DNA of 64,000 bases from the NCBI RefSeq assembly GCF_954871325.1, contig NC_088775.1:66627561-66691560 (forward strand), given 5' to 3'. Numbering within the stretch: the first letter of the stretch is position 1; every line of letters starts with the position of its first letter. This document shows positions 44,395-56,018 of this stretch, in pieces. The position numbers and the translations under genes were made by a program. Under the pieces are notes generated by a model. It did no database searches and was not told the origin of the DNA. It saw only the letters and a program-made list of their open reading frames with translations. The stretch comes from Gordionus sp. m RMFG-2023 (lineage: Eukaryota > Nematomorpha > Gordioida > Chordodea > Parachordodidae).

Positions 44395-44512
44395 TGGCAT
44401 TTGTCATAGTTATTTTTTAAAACAATGATTATGTACCATAAAAAAGTGGCAATTGTCATAATCGTTATTTTTGAATTTTTAAGGCAAATGGGCAAAAATA
44501 TACATATTAAAC
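44395..44512 (+). repeat. Satellite units, left of gypsy A2
   Basis: One to two units of the foldback satellite (GTGGCAATTGTCATAATCG, AAGGCAAATGGGCAAAAAT). Interrupted at TAAAC by the LTR element and continued at 48,748. Confidence 0.88.
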
Positions 44513-44681
44513 TGTGATGAAATCAATTTTTATTATAAATTTAACAACTTTTTACCTTTTGTACCGCAGTATATATATATTTTACAAAACAAACAATTAA
44601 TCGTCGTACACAATTAATAATATATATATTTAAAATTCATCATATATTTAATTGCCTTTGAGGCTAATTGTTTCTATTACA
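44513..44681 (-). repeat. 3' LTR of gypsy A2
   Basis: 169 bases, TGTGATGAAATC to TTCTATTACA on the plus strand. A purine tract (GGAGAGAATAGA) precedes it in element sense. Confidence 0.95.
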
Positions 44682-45146
44682 TCTATTCTCTCCTTTTTTG
44701 GGCTCTCGATTTGAAACGGTATAAATTGTTTTCTTATCCGTTTTGGATAACGGCTGCTTGTACTTTCGTTCTCTACCACCGTTTGCTCATTACTGTCGAA
44801 TTTCATCTTATCATTTATGATGGTCTCTTTGTTTATTGAGTCTTTTATTGGGTCAATGTCTTTGGTCACCAATTCGTGTATAGGATCAATGTCTTTAGTC
44901 ATTGAGTTTTGTATGGGCTCATTTTCATTCATTTGTGGTGTAGTTTGCATCGTTTCTTCTTCTCTTCCCTCCTCTCTATTTTTTAATTCTGAGTTGTCGA
45001 ACCTATGTTTTAACTGATTAATATGTCTTCTCCATACCCCTAATTTAGTTTCAACTAAAAACGTCATTGGTCCTGTTCTTTTAACGATGATACCTGGTAT
45101 CCAATTATCTTTTTTAAAATCCTTTGCATATATTTTTTCATTTATA

Positions 45147-46582
45147 TTAAAAAAAACCTGGTAACTGAGGTATATATGGATGAGGATAAACTGGTTTTAT
45201 TAATTGTAAAGGTCCTATGGGTTGAAATTTAAGCATAATTGAACTTGGTGATTGTTTTGTGGTTATTTGTGGCGTATTTCGATAATTAAACAAAAAATCT
45301 TGTATTTTATTATAATCATTATGTTTTTTTAAAAAAATTTTAAAAGTTTGTACTAATCGCTCCGCTTCTCCGTTGGTTCTAGGGTGGTATGGGGCACTAT
45401 ATACATTTTTAATTGATAATTGTTTGCAAAATAAACTAAATTCTCTACTTTGAAATGGGGGGCCATTATCCGTAACAATCGTATTGGGGTAACCGAAAAT
45501 AGCAAAAAGTCTTAACAACAATTTTCTTATTTCAGTAAAATTATTCGTCGTCATTTTTTGTATTTCAGGCCATTTACTAAAACTATCTATTATTACTAGG
45601 TATATATCTCCGTTAATTGGTCCGGCAAAATCTAAATGAATTCTTCCCCATGGTTTATTTGCGGAGGGCCATTTCCCTATTATCGTTTTATTGCCAGGAT
45701 TATTTTGTTGACATAATTCACAATTCTTACCGTGTAATTCGATATCTTCGTTAATATTCGGCCACCAAACGTTCTCTTGTGCCAATAATTTTGTTTTAGT
45801 ATAACCCTGATGCACCATATGTAAAAAAGACAAAATATTTACTTGTAATTTTTTTGGAATTATGGTTCTTAAGCCCCATAATATACACCCTGCCTCCATC
45901 GTGAGTTCATTTCGGCGCTGGAAAAACGGTTTAAGATTTTCCTCTATCATCTTTGGTCATCCAGTTGTAAGGTAACGTGAAACCTTTGATAATACCGGGT
46001 CATTTCTTGTGTGTGCTTTTATATCTAACGCTGAAATAAATTGTGGAGCATCCGATACTATTAAATTAATATTTAACTCTTCCCAAGCAGATGGTTTACC
46101 GTCAATTGGAACCGGGAAAGCATATCCGCATTACTATTTTTTTTCGTCCCTCGAAGTTGCAATTCATAATCATAATTTGCTAGTAGTAATGACCATCTTA
46201 CTAATCTTGATGACATATCTGTTATTCTTTTATGTGGATTAAGTAACGATATTAGGGGTTTATGGTCAGTAATGATAATGAAATGTCTGCCAATTAAATA
46301 TTGTTTAAATTTAATTAATCCAAATATAATTGCTAAAGCCTCACGCTCTATCTGACTGTAATTTCGTTCGGCAGCATTTAATGTTCGAGACGCGTATCCA
46401 ATCGGTTTTTCCTCGTTATTAATGATATGAGATATAACTGATCCTATTCCATGTTGAGACGCATCAGCAGATAGAATTATCGGTTTTTCCGGATTATAAT
46501 GTGTTAAAATTGGTACTTCTGATATTAATTTTTTAAATTTATTAATCACAATTGTTTCATTATTTGTCCATTTCCATGGCAC
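45147..46582 (-). pseudogene. RNase H and integrase part of gypsy A2
   Basis: RNase H at 46,073-46,582 (ILSADASQHGIGSVIS, FIIITDHKPLISLL, SNADMLSRF). Integrase at 45,147-45,950 with the H2C2 zinc-binding region (HMVHQGYTKT, CELCQQN) and the DDE core (IHLDFAGPI, TDNGPPFQS, RTNGEAERLV). A basic C-terminal tail lies at 44,648-45,067. Confidence 0.93.
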
Positions 46583-46632
46583 ATCTTTCCTTAAAAGCCT
46601 ATATAATGGAGCGGCAATAGTCGAAAAATTGT

Positions 46633-47787
46633 TTATAAATTGTTTATAAATTTTTGATAATAATTTATTATACCGATAAAAGCTTGTAATTCTTTGACGT
46701 TTTTTGGTAATGGTGCGTCTAAAATTGCATTGACATTCTTATTTGTTGTCGTAATTCCCTCTTCGCTAACGGTATGACCTAAGAATTCACTATTTTCTTT
46801 AAAAAAATCACATTTTTTTAGATTTAATTTCATACCGGGTATTTCTAACGTCTGTAATACATTTATCAAATTTTTCTTATGACTCTCAATATATTCCCCC
46901 GTAATTATTATATCGTCCAAATATACCGCTACTCCAGGTAATCCCTTTAATAATGAATCCATTGCTTGTTGAAAAATCGCTGGCGCTGAGGCCCCAAACG
47001 GAAGTCGTGTGAAACCATACAATCCACTAGGCGTGTTGATTACTAACAGCTTTTTTGCCTCCTCATCTAGCTCTATTTGAAAATACGCTTCGGATAAATC
47101 TAATACTGTATATTTACACCCATTACCTAGTGTGGCTAATAATTCATTAATTCTGGGTAAAGGATATTTATCTATCAAAATATTTGCATTAACCGTTTGT
47201 CTGAAATCACCGCAAATTCGTAAAGATCCATCTTTCTTCAATACGGGTACAATCGGAGAAGCGATATTCGAGTATTTTAGTCTTTCTAAAACTCCCATGG
47301 ATTCCAGTCGTTGTAATTCCGTTTCGAGTTTAGCCTTCCACGCAAATGGTATCGGTCTACTTTTCATACATTGAAACTGTGGGTTAGATTTTACCGCTAA
47401 ACTATCCTTAAACCCTCTTAGTAAACCTAATTTTTTAGTGAATAATAAGGAAAATTTATGTACAATATTATCCTCCCAAACCTCATTAACTATATTACAT
47501 TGATTTATTTTTATTAATTTTAATTTGTTTATTAGGTTTCTACCTATCAAGTTAATCCCATTGTTTACAATAATAAATTCATGATATATAACTTTATTCA
47601 TATAATTAACGGGTAATATACACTTACCTTTAATATTGATCATTACATTATTATAAGATTTTAAAATAATATCCGTTTTTGTTACTGGTATTTTTAAACG
47701 GTAAACGTCTTCTATATTCAAAATGGAGACTGCCGATCCTGTGTCAATTAAAAATTTAATATAAATTTTATCTATCAATAATTTCAC
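46633..47787 (-). pseudogene. Protease and reverse transcriptase part of gypsy A2
   Basis: One 384-residue open segment: protease (LIDTGSAVSI), a linker, then reverse transcriptase with SPIVPVLKKDGSLRICGDFR, YTVLDLSEAYFQI, and the catalytic VAVYLDDIIITGE, ending in the connection region FIGIINYYQKF. Confidence 0.95.
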
Positions 47788-47879
47788 CTCAAATTTTTCT
47801 CGAGACTCCTCTGGAAATTCCCAATCCTCAAAACTTTCTCGCTCATTTTCTGGAACATCTATCGTTCGAATATATTCTT

Positions 47880-48578
47880 TTTTCCACGATTATAAATGTC
47901 CTTTTATCCCACAATTATGGCAGATGGCATTCAAATTAGGGCACTTAGGTTTTATGTGATCTCCTAATCCGCAACAATAGCACATAATTTTTGGTACTGG
48001 TTTGTACTTGTCATACTGCTCCCTTGTTACTGTTTTTGAGATATTATTTATCTCCTTCCCTGCAGATAATTTTTCATACGACATCATTTCTGTAGTCTCC
48101 ATTGTGGTCGCGATTTGTATTGCACTTTCCCATGTCAAGTCCTGCGTGTTAATTAATTTCATTAATATTTTTCCATTATTAATTCCTGACACTAATTTGT
48201 CCCGCAATACTGTATTATACATATCTTTAAATTCACACGTCTTTGCCTTTATCTTTAATTTATTAATATACTCTACGATGGTTTCATCTTTTTCTTATTC
48301 CATTTTAAAAAAATAATATCTTTCTAATAGGAAGTTTGTCTTCTTCATATAAAAATTTTTTAAAAGTTTAATTATGTCATCATATGATATTTCCTCTAAT
48401 GTCTTTGGCAAAAAACACAAATTAAATAATTTAGAATAAACCTTCTAATATTCGCTAATAAAAATGATTTTTTATCTTCTATTTTTGCGATTTTAAATAT
48501 GAATTCCATTTTTGATAAATAAACTTCCATATTGCACTCCTTTATATTATATTTCTCCATTTGAAACGACTGCGCCAT
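47880..48578 (-). pseudogene. gag part of gypsy A2
   Basis: The N-terminal piece starts at the LTR edge (MAQSFQMEKYN, MEVYLSKMEFIFKI). A later piece has LRDKLVSGI and zinc knuckles CYCCGLGDHIKPKC and CHNCGIKGH. Same arrangement as A1. Broken. Confidence 0.9.
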
Positions 48579-48747
48579 TGTGATGAAATCAATTTTTATT
48601 ATAAATTTAACAACTTTTTACCTTTAGTACCGCAGTATATATATATTTTACAAAACAAACAATTAATCGTCGTACACAATTAATAATATATATATTTAAA
48701 ATTCATCATATATTTAATTGCCTTTGAGGCTAATTGTTTCTATTACA
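48579..48747 (-). repeat. 5' LTR of gypsy A2
   Basis: 169 bases, matching the other LTR at 168 positions by eye. One base separates it from the TGGCGCAGTCG primer site. Confidence 0.95.
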
Positions 48748-48910
48748 TAAACATTATAAATTAAAATTTCAGTGAAGGTGTACCATATAAAAATGACAAT
48801 TGTCAAAATTATTTTTGAATTTTTTTAAAGCAAATGGGTAAAAATAGATATTTTAAACATTTTAAATTAAAATTTCAGTGAATATGTATCATAGAAATGT
48901 GACAATTGAT
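48748..48910 (+). repeat. Satellite units, right of gypsy A2
   Basis: Continues the units at 44,395 (ATGACAATTGTCAAAAT, AAAGCAAATGGGTAAAAAT, CAGTGAAGGTGTACC). It is followed by AAGTGCGAGTGGACCGGTTA, which recurs in diverged inverted form near 63,640, also next to the same satellite. Confidence 0.85.
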
Positions 48911-48972
48911 TTTAAAAAGTGCGAGTGGACCGGTTAAAATATTTAAATGAGGCATTTTGATGAAATAAATAG

Positions 48973-49181
48973 TAAAGGTTTCTGAAAATGCCTTGGAAAA
49001 ACTGGCACAATTCGCAAATATATTGAGCGTTAAATTACATAACGAATTGTGTTCATTTATCTTCAAAGATTTAATGGCAGAATTAAATGAAATGAACGAT
49101 ATCATATGTACAAGTGAGGAGTTAAATGAAGAAGATGGAATATTACAATATGATTTGATAATAAATGTAATAGGTGTTTAA
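48973..49181 (+). CDS. RINT1-like vesicle-tethering protein, one near-C-terminal exon
   Basis: An AG acceptor at 48,971-48,972 opens a frame of about 68 residues: VSENALEKLAQFANILSVKL, then HNELCSFIFKDLMAEL, then LNEEDGILQYDLIINVIGVF. It parallels the human RINT1 stretch '[24 protein letters not shown]...[22 protein letters not shown]' in order and spacing. RINT1/Tip20 proteins belong to the Dsl1/NRZ tether at the ER. Neighbouring exons are not certain: upstream lies 4.5 kb of satellite and LTR element, downstream a hAT piece. The donor at the right edge is unresolved. It could be a live exon or a relic. Confidence 0.6.
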
Positions 49182-49272
49182 TAGGCGTGTATGAAATCAT
49201 TACAAGTTACAATATGCAACAAAAGTGCATACATTAATTTATTTTTGACATGAATACATTTTAATTTTGTCA

Positions 49273-49385
49273 TTTGCGGAGGTTAATTACGAGAGAACAT
49301 TTAGTAGATTAAAAATTATATAAAATAGGTTGAGAAATATAGACGAAGAAAAATTAGGATCGTATTAATGTTAGTATGAGAACTT
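49273..49385 (+). pseudogene. hAT transposase C-terminal fragment
   Basis: The plus strand reads FAEVNYERTFSRLKII, a stop, then NRLRNIDEEKL, the dimerisation block of hAT (zinc finger MYM/TTF type) transposases. Nothing else of this element is recognised. Confidence 0.7.
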
Positions 49386-50053
49386 TTAGTGGAGATTGAA
49401 CTAAAATATATTCTTGTTTATTTGGGCAAAGCTTCTAAGTTAATGAGATTTATCGGTTACGGTCCGCAATTACTAATTATTAAAAAAGCAAATAAGCTAA
49501 AATGGCCCCTATAAGTTTGAAGTGAGAGATTTATAATGGAATTGTTACATGGTAACAAATATTGCAATCTATCTATTCCACAATTACATAAGTTTCATAG
49601 CTGGGTTTATATTAGATCTAGGAGTCTCTATTAATTTTATTCATTATAAAAAATCTTATATCAGTAAGTTGGGTAATTTTTATTTAAGATGTGTTTTATT
49701 TTGAGAAGTATGTGAAACTAATGTTGATAAATAGGTATCTAATAATCTCATATTTTAGCTTTAAGTTTCAGTCATATACCTCTTATATATTAATATTAAA
49801 AATTCTACTCCATTTTCATAACATTAAATTATTTATCAAAATTAAAACAAAATAAATTCTTATAATGACTTTTGCAAATATATTAAATCTTATAATATAT
49901 TATAATTATATATCAAATAATGAATTAATGTGAAGTCATATTTTCATAATAAAAAATAATATATATTAACAAACATTGATACTCAGTATACACGTATAAT
50001 TTCATTAAATAATTACACAAATGAAGAAAATATAATCTTTAATATCAATATTA
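49386..50053. other. AT-rich DNA without recognised features
   Basis: No coding signal that I can support. GC is slightly higher to about 49,650, then simple AT sequence. Confidence 0.45.
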
Positions 50054-50157
50054 AATATATTAAATACAAAACAATTCTATAAATATTAAATGCAAAACAA
50101 TTTTATAAATATTAATTGCAAAACAATTTTATAAATATCATATGTAAAACAATTTCA
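50054..50157 (+). repeat. Short tandem repeat of about 30 bases
   Basis: GCAAAACAATTTTATAAATA and close forms occur four times in a row. Confidence 0.85.
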
Positions 50158-50840
50158 TCATTCATAAAAGGTAGGGTGAGCCTGATTGACCAAATAATAC
50201 ACATGATAAACTAGACAAACGATACGAGATTTATCAACGTAAAAATTATATATTATCTTAATTCTTAAAAATCATGTAATTCAAATAAAAAAAAATATTT
50301 AAAAAATAAATAAGTTAATAGTGAAAAAAAAACAACAAGCATTATTTATAAAATGAAAATTTTATTTTTAAAAAAATAGGAACGCTTTTGAAAGCAAAAA
50401 TTTAGATTCATTATTATTTTTGCTTGATAATAACAAATAATATGAATAAATAATAATTTTATATTATCATAAATTTTTTATCATCATTTTAATCGAATAT
50501 TTTTTTATGCTTACTAAATTATGAAATTTTTAGTAAGGGTGTAGTGTTGAAACTGAATAATTTATTTTTTATTAGATGCTTAAAAAATTTGAAGAATGGG
50601 CATATTTAAATTTTATATGAGGGGCGAGCGTGGTTTAAATTTTTTTATATCGGCAGGGCAAGATGAAAAATCTATAAAAATTATTTAAATTTTTATTTCA
50701 CATTTTTTTACCCATGATTAAATATCGCTTCAATAACTAAAAATTCTGCATTCTTTATGATAAAAAAAATTCAAAGGAAGACGCATTTAATTTAATTCAT
50801 TTTATTAATAAATAAACGTACACATAATATAAAGATATTT
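50158..50840. other. AT-rich DNA, probable left side of a hAT element
   Basis: Bases 50,525-50,680 hold GGGTGTAGTGTTGAAAC and GAGGGGCGAGCGTGG, which look like hAT subterminal words next to the transposase remnant at 50,844. No matching right end or target duplication was found. Confidence 0.4.
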
Positions 50841-50843
50841 TTA

Positions 50844-52565
50844 TTAAAATACGCGGAAATATATAGATTTAAAAAATATTAATATAACATTATAAAAGTT
50901 GTCCCAGCAATCAATAGATAAACATTGCTTCAAAGTGATGGATGAAAGCCGGTTACGTTTTTTAGTCATGCATTCCACCGCTTTGCTAAAGATTCTTTCG
51001 CTGGCAACACTCGTAGTTTGCTGAGCCAAAAAGTCTCTGGCCATTATATTGAGCTGCTTTTATGCTACCAATCGAGTACATTGGTTGTTGGACTAGCTAC
51101 TTCTTCTTTTAAATATGTATCTATTTTATCTATGGCATGATGTGGAATTTCATAATTGGGCCTAAATAATAAAGACAATATATATATAACTATGTAATCA
51201 TATTTACCTTCTTAGTTTATTATGTATACGCACAGAATAAGGCATGGCTTCCATATCGGGCTGACATTGTACTTTTATATTTAATATATAACGTTTCGAA
51301 ATTTTTAAAATAATCAGGATTATTTATAAATTTAGGCAAAAATTATTTCTTTGTCTTTGGGTCTAACAAACACGGTATATAGTTTGAAAGAGTATTCATG
51401 TGTTTCATATATATCTTTGATTTTTTTAACATAACACTAACAGCATTTTTTAATGATTCGTTTTCATGATTTTCACTAACATCTTCTAGTGTTTTGACAA
51501 TTTCATCTATAAATAAAACTGCCGAACCAATTGTAGAATTTGTATCTGAGGATATTTCTTGGGTAATATTGAAGAATGGTTTCAAAAATATTTCAATATC
51601 TTTTAAAAATTTGGCCTCTTCATTATTTATAATAATTTGATTATCAGGAAGGCTGCCTTTCTTGCCTAAATTATTTACCACATCAATATTCTTTAAATAT
51701 AAAATTAAATTTTAAAATGGTGTTTGTTAATACTTTGTTAATTATGGAAATCATTAAGAATTTGAAATTCCATCTTGTGACGACATCAAGTGGTATACGA
51801 GTCCCACCTGATAATTCCATATATTCCTTCATAAATTTGGGGGAATTATGCAACTTTTTAACCAATTTATTTATTTTTTCCAATTTTTCATTCATAACAT
51901 TTATTCCTGAGCTCACTATTATATTTAATATATGAGCCAGGCATCTAATGCTATATAGAAAATAACCGTATTTATCCATATAAAATTTTGTCATAATAGA
52001 CACAGAAGAGAGAAAATTCTTTGCATTATCGATTGTAATGGACATTATTTTTTATTCTATGCCAAAAGATTGGAGAGAGGATAAAAGATTATTTGATATT
52101 TCCTCACCCGTATGTGGATGAGTTAAATCTATTAGATCAAGTAGGAAATTGACAAATTTCCAATTTTTGTCAATATAATGTATTGTTATAGAACAATAAG
52201 ATATTGAGTTTATTCCTGTCCATATGTCCGTTGTAAGGCAGATTTTGCTATTGACCTGTTTAAGGTTTTTAATAATTTTATTTTTAGATTTTTTATATAA
52301 ATCTTTAACATAGCAAGCAGCCGTCTGCCTGCACCATATCTTCTAATATAAATGAGAATATATCTCTGTAATAAGTCGATTCTATTTTATTAAATGAGAT
52401 GTTACATTTTATAATATATCTCATAATTAATTTATTTAATTGCGTATTTTGGTGAGGGACTAATTTTCTTATCCCTACTAATGAATATCTTTTTTTGTTT
52501 TTGTTTTCCATTCTTAAATGCGAATGTGATTTAGAAATGTGCCTTTTTAAATTTGCTAAAAATAT
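50844..52565 (-). pseudogene. hAT transposase, fairly full length
   Basis: Minus-strand order: a BED-type finger end (NLKRHISKSHSHL, about 52,550), a long N-terminal part, TDIWTGINS and THPHTGEEI (about 52,100-52,230), ITIDNAKNF and RCLAHILNIIVSSGI (about 51,930-52,040, second catalytic Asp and the AHxLN block), VTRWNFKFLM, then a helical insertion domain (51,343-51,681), and the dimerisation block AQQTTSVASERIFSKAVECM (50,844-51,044). A few stops and introns interrupt it. The family resembles animal BED-domain hAT elements. Confidence 0.88.
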
Positions 52566-53442
52566 ATTATAATCGTATATTAAATTTTAATAATACATAC
52601 TTGAGGCTGTATTTAAACTATAATGTGTATTTCAATATATACACTTCCAGCGAGATTTTGTCGGAGTCATCTTGAATACATTCGAAATATTTAACTTACT
52701 AGATGTAGATATATCAGAAATCTGTGATAAGTCACTTATAATAGCATCTTGGCTAGTCAAAGGCTCTATCTATATATTATTTATACATAAAAAATATATA
52801 TCATTTAAAATTGATTTATTGTTATTATAAAAAAAAGGTTATATTAAATTATATATTTTTAAAATTGTTAAAATTTTATACTATCGAAATATATTACATC
52901 TGAATCTGTGTCAAACCCACGAATATTGATTCCTTCATTGTTTATGATTTCATAACTATTTTCTACTTATTGTGAATACTATCGGCCAGTGGCGTCACTA
53001 GGGGGGGGGGGCACAGGGGCTCAAGCCCCCTGAAAAATTTGAATAGCCCCCTGAAGCAAAAAAAAATTTTTTTTTTAATGGTTCCTTAATATCCCCTTAA
53101 ACTAAAAAGAACTTTTTTTGATTGTCCCCTGTTTATTATAATATAGATTTAATTTTATTATTTAAAAATTAATAAGACTATCTAATTTTATTAGATTAGA
53201 TTAATACATATAAATTATATTTTCACTATGTTAGCTTGCAATCAAATTCTTTGTTAAAAATAAAATATCAATACCATGCATAATGTTTAAATATCAATTT
53301 AGTATTAACAGTTGAAGTTTAATTGATTTTTTATTAATTAAATTATTATATAACCCTAATTAAATAAATATAAAGATTTATTAATTGAAAATTAACAAAT
53401 TTAATATTGTAAGCCGAGTTTAAAATCACTATTTAAATAAAA

Positions 53443-53605
53443 TGACTTTGCGATTTAAAAATTTAAGCATTAAAGACTTTATGAAAAAAACTATAGATAA
53501 AAGTAACAATAATCTTGAGGACCAAAGAAGAGGATTCAATAATAAAGCTGGTGATGAACAAAGTATATTTTATACAGTTTTTAAAATTCAAACTTTGATT
53601 TAGCT
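53443..53605 (+). pseudogene. N-terminal piece of the TTF-type hAT transposase
   Basis: The plus strand opens MTLRFKNLSIKDFMKK, then GFNNKAGDEQSIFYTV, a charged N-terminus as expected before the TTF zinc finger. The zinc finger itself is not visible. Confidence 0.45.
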
Positions 53606-53695
53606 GAAAGAAGATTAATTGTAGTTTTAAAAGATATAAATATTGAAAACAATAATGTTAAATAAAAGAATATAGGTAAATAAATTTATATATAA

Positions 53696-54320
53696 GTCTG
53701 TGTCCAAAATGTTTTGAAAAAATCCTTAAAATTTTCACAAATTAATAACAAAACACTTTGGACATTTAAGTTTTAAAAAATAAAAATTTATTAGTTAATT
53801 ATCTATTTTAATGGAAGGTTTCTTTTTCACTTGATCATAATTGAAGTTATATGTTTTTCCTATTTCCTCCCAAATTTGCCTAATTTCTATAGAATTTCTA
53901 TTTAAGTCATTTTTCACCAGAGTATTAAACAATATTGATTTCTTTAGTTTTCAAGTTAAGCAAAAATTGCTTTACAATATATTTTCACCTTTCAGGAGCA
54001 GGACACTAGAAATGGAAAATTTTTTTAAAATTTTTCTACTATAATCACATAAGGTGATGTCAAAATATTAGCTAAATAAAACATAGTAAATATTTTCTAT
54101 ATAAATAGTCAATATCTTAAAAAATCATACACTATTATTCTTTTTACATTAATAAAGATAATATTGGCTAAATTGTTTACTCAATCATTCTTTCATAATT
54201 TGATAATTATATATTTATTTGTTTATCCTAACTTAATAATAAACTATATTTTAATAAAAATGCTAAATAAATTTAGAATAGTTTGCTTATTTATAAATAT
54301 TTTTGAAAAATGGACACTAT
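53696..54320 (-). mobile_element. Possible small DNA transposon inside the hAT element
   Basis: TGTGTCCAAAATGTTTTGAAAAAAT on the left faces, in reverse, AGTGTCCATTTTTCAAAAAT on the right, as in Tc1/mariner-like ends. A coding-like minus stretch (EIRQIWEEIGKTYNF) lies between but is not assigned to a family. Boundaries and class are uncertain. Confidence 0.35.
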
Positions 54321-54388
54321 AATATGGAATATTACTTTTTATATATTATATTTACAAAAATAAATACACTGAAAAGAAATACATTTTA

Positions 54389-54880
54389 AAATTAATCTTA
54401 TTTAGATTCATTGAATAATAAAGAAAGTATTGTGAATGACATGATTGTAAATAATGTAAGTACAGAAGGAAATAAAATAGGTAAAAAATTAATTTATATA
54501 TAAGATATTATTTATAAAATAATAGAAGCACTATGTGTGGCTCAATCTGAAGATATATGTGAGATCCAATGTACAGATATCTCTGAATGTATTAATTTTT
54601 TAAATATAATTAAATTAAATATAAAATTTTATATAGACATAGAATCTGAAGAGTACTACAACAAGCCAGATTCTTGGTAGCAGTAAATATAAAGGTATAT
54701 TGGATAAAGAAGATTTATTGCAACAAATTACATTTGATGAAATACATTTTAAAATTAATCTTATTTAGATTTATTAAATAATGAAGAAAGTTGTGAATGA
54801 CATGATTGTAAATAATGTAGGAACAGAAGGAAAGAAAATGGGTAAATTAATTTATATATAAGATATTTTATTTATAAAAT
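54389..54880 (+). repeat. Two-copy internal repeat, about 120 bases
   Basis: TTTTAAAATTAATCTTATTT, GAATGACATGATTGTAAATA and ATTTATATATAAGATATT occur at 54,389-54,510 and again at 54,747-54,880, in the 5' half of the hAT transposase region. Confidence 0.8.
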
Positions 54881-54905
54881 AGAAAGATATCGCCAAAATC
54901 ACAAA

Positions 54906-56018
54906 ATGGCTATATATGTGCACTGCTATGCGCATAAACTCAACCCTGTACTGATCTCTGCCTGCAAATCAGTACCTCAATCTAGAAAGTTTTTTAATGT
55001 ATTAGAAGGTATTCATGCTTTTTTCTCAATATCTGTTATCCATCACAATAAATTTCTTGATTTGCAATTAAGATTAGGGTTAAAATCCAAAAATATTGAT
55101 GCCTTGAGTTCTACACGTTGGGGATCCCATATTAGAACTATAGAGGCAGTAAAAATGACTTTCCCTGCAATTATTTCTTATCTAGAAAATATAGACCATG
55201 GTGATGTGGTGAAAGCAAAGGGAATTTTATATATTCTTTTACAATATGATACAATTATGTATATGTTTATATTCCAAAAATTATTATCTATGTGTTCCAA
55301 TATTTCTATTTTTTAGCAAAAATCAGATTCAGACATATCAACAGCATTGGCTCTTATTGAGTCTCTTATCAATTCTTTGTCAAATTTAAGAAATAATTCG
55401 TATTTTTCTTCATTATTTACCGAAGTAAATAAATTTTGCAATTTATATAATATAAAAATAACAAATAAAAGAGCAAATATACCTTCTACCATTTTGAATA
55501 ATTATATTCAAATAGATGATATTGTTTCTTCTAACCATTCTGATCAAACAGAAACTTTTTATAAGTGTCATGTCTTTTATCCAATTTCGGATATTATGAT
55601 AAATGAATTAAAAAAGAGATTTTGCCAAGAAAACACAGATATTTTAATAGCTATAAATGCTTTACATCCCTCCTCCCCCCTTTTTTTAAATAATGATATC
55701 ATTAAACCATTTATCTTACATTATAGTCTTCCTGATTCAATGGAAGAATACATAATATTAAAGGCTTATATTTTAACCTATAATAAAAAACACGAATCTA
55801 CGTGTAAATCAATAATAGATTTGATAAAAATCTTACCCATAGATATATTCCCTCGTATATTTAATTGCCTTAAAATTGCGTTAACTATACCTTTTAATTC
55901 CTGCTCATGTGAAAGATCGTTTTCAGCATTAACGGGTGAAAACATAACTTCGATCGACAATGGGTCAGGAACGATTAAATTCGTTGGCTCTATTGAGCAT
56001 AGAAAAAAATATTATTAA
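54906..56018 (+). pseudogene. TTF/ZMYM-type hAT transposase, C-terminal half
   Basis: Two open segments (54,906-55,316 and 55,347-56,018). The first has YVHCYAHKLNPVLISACKSV (the AHxLNL block) and SSTRWGSHIRTIEAVK. The second ends with LTIPFNSCSCERSFSAL, the dimerisation block. The spacing is normal for DUF4371/TTF-type hAT proteins. The break between the segments and the decayed N-terminus make it inactive as read, unless the break is an intron. Confidence 0.9.

Larger units (their letters stand above)
44513..48747 (-). mobile_element. Ty3/gypsy LTR retrotransposon, young copy (A2)
   Basis: Two 169-base LTRs (44,513-44,681 and 48,579-48,747) differ at a single position by my count, so the insertion is recent. 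The 5-base duplication is TAAAC (44,508-44,512; 48,748-48,752), inside satellite DNA. On the minus strand an ATGGCGCAGTCG directly follows the 5' LTR, so the probable gag start overlaps the primer-binding site. Gag, protease, reverse transcriptase, RNase H and integrase follow in order. It is better kept than A1 but is broken in a few places. Confidence 0.95.

Noticed and set aside
44817-45017. Plus-strand frame with repeated SMSLV words.
   Set aside because: It is the complement of the integrase tail of gypsy A2 and has no support of its own.
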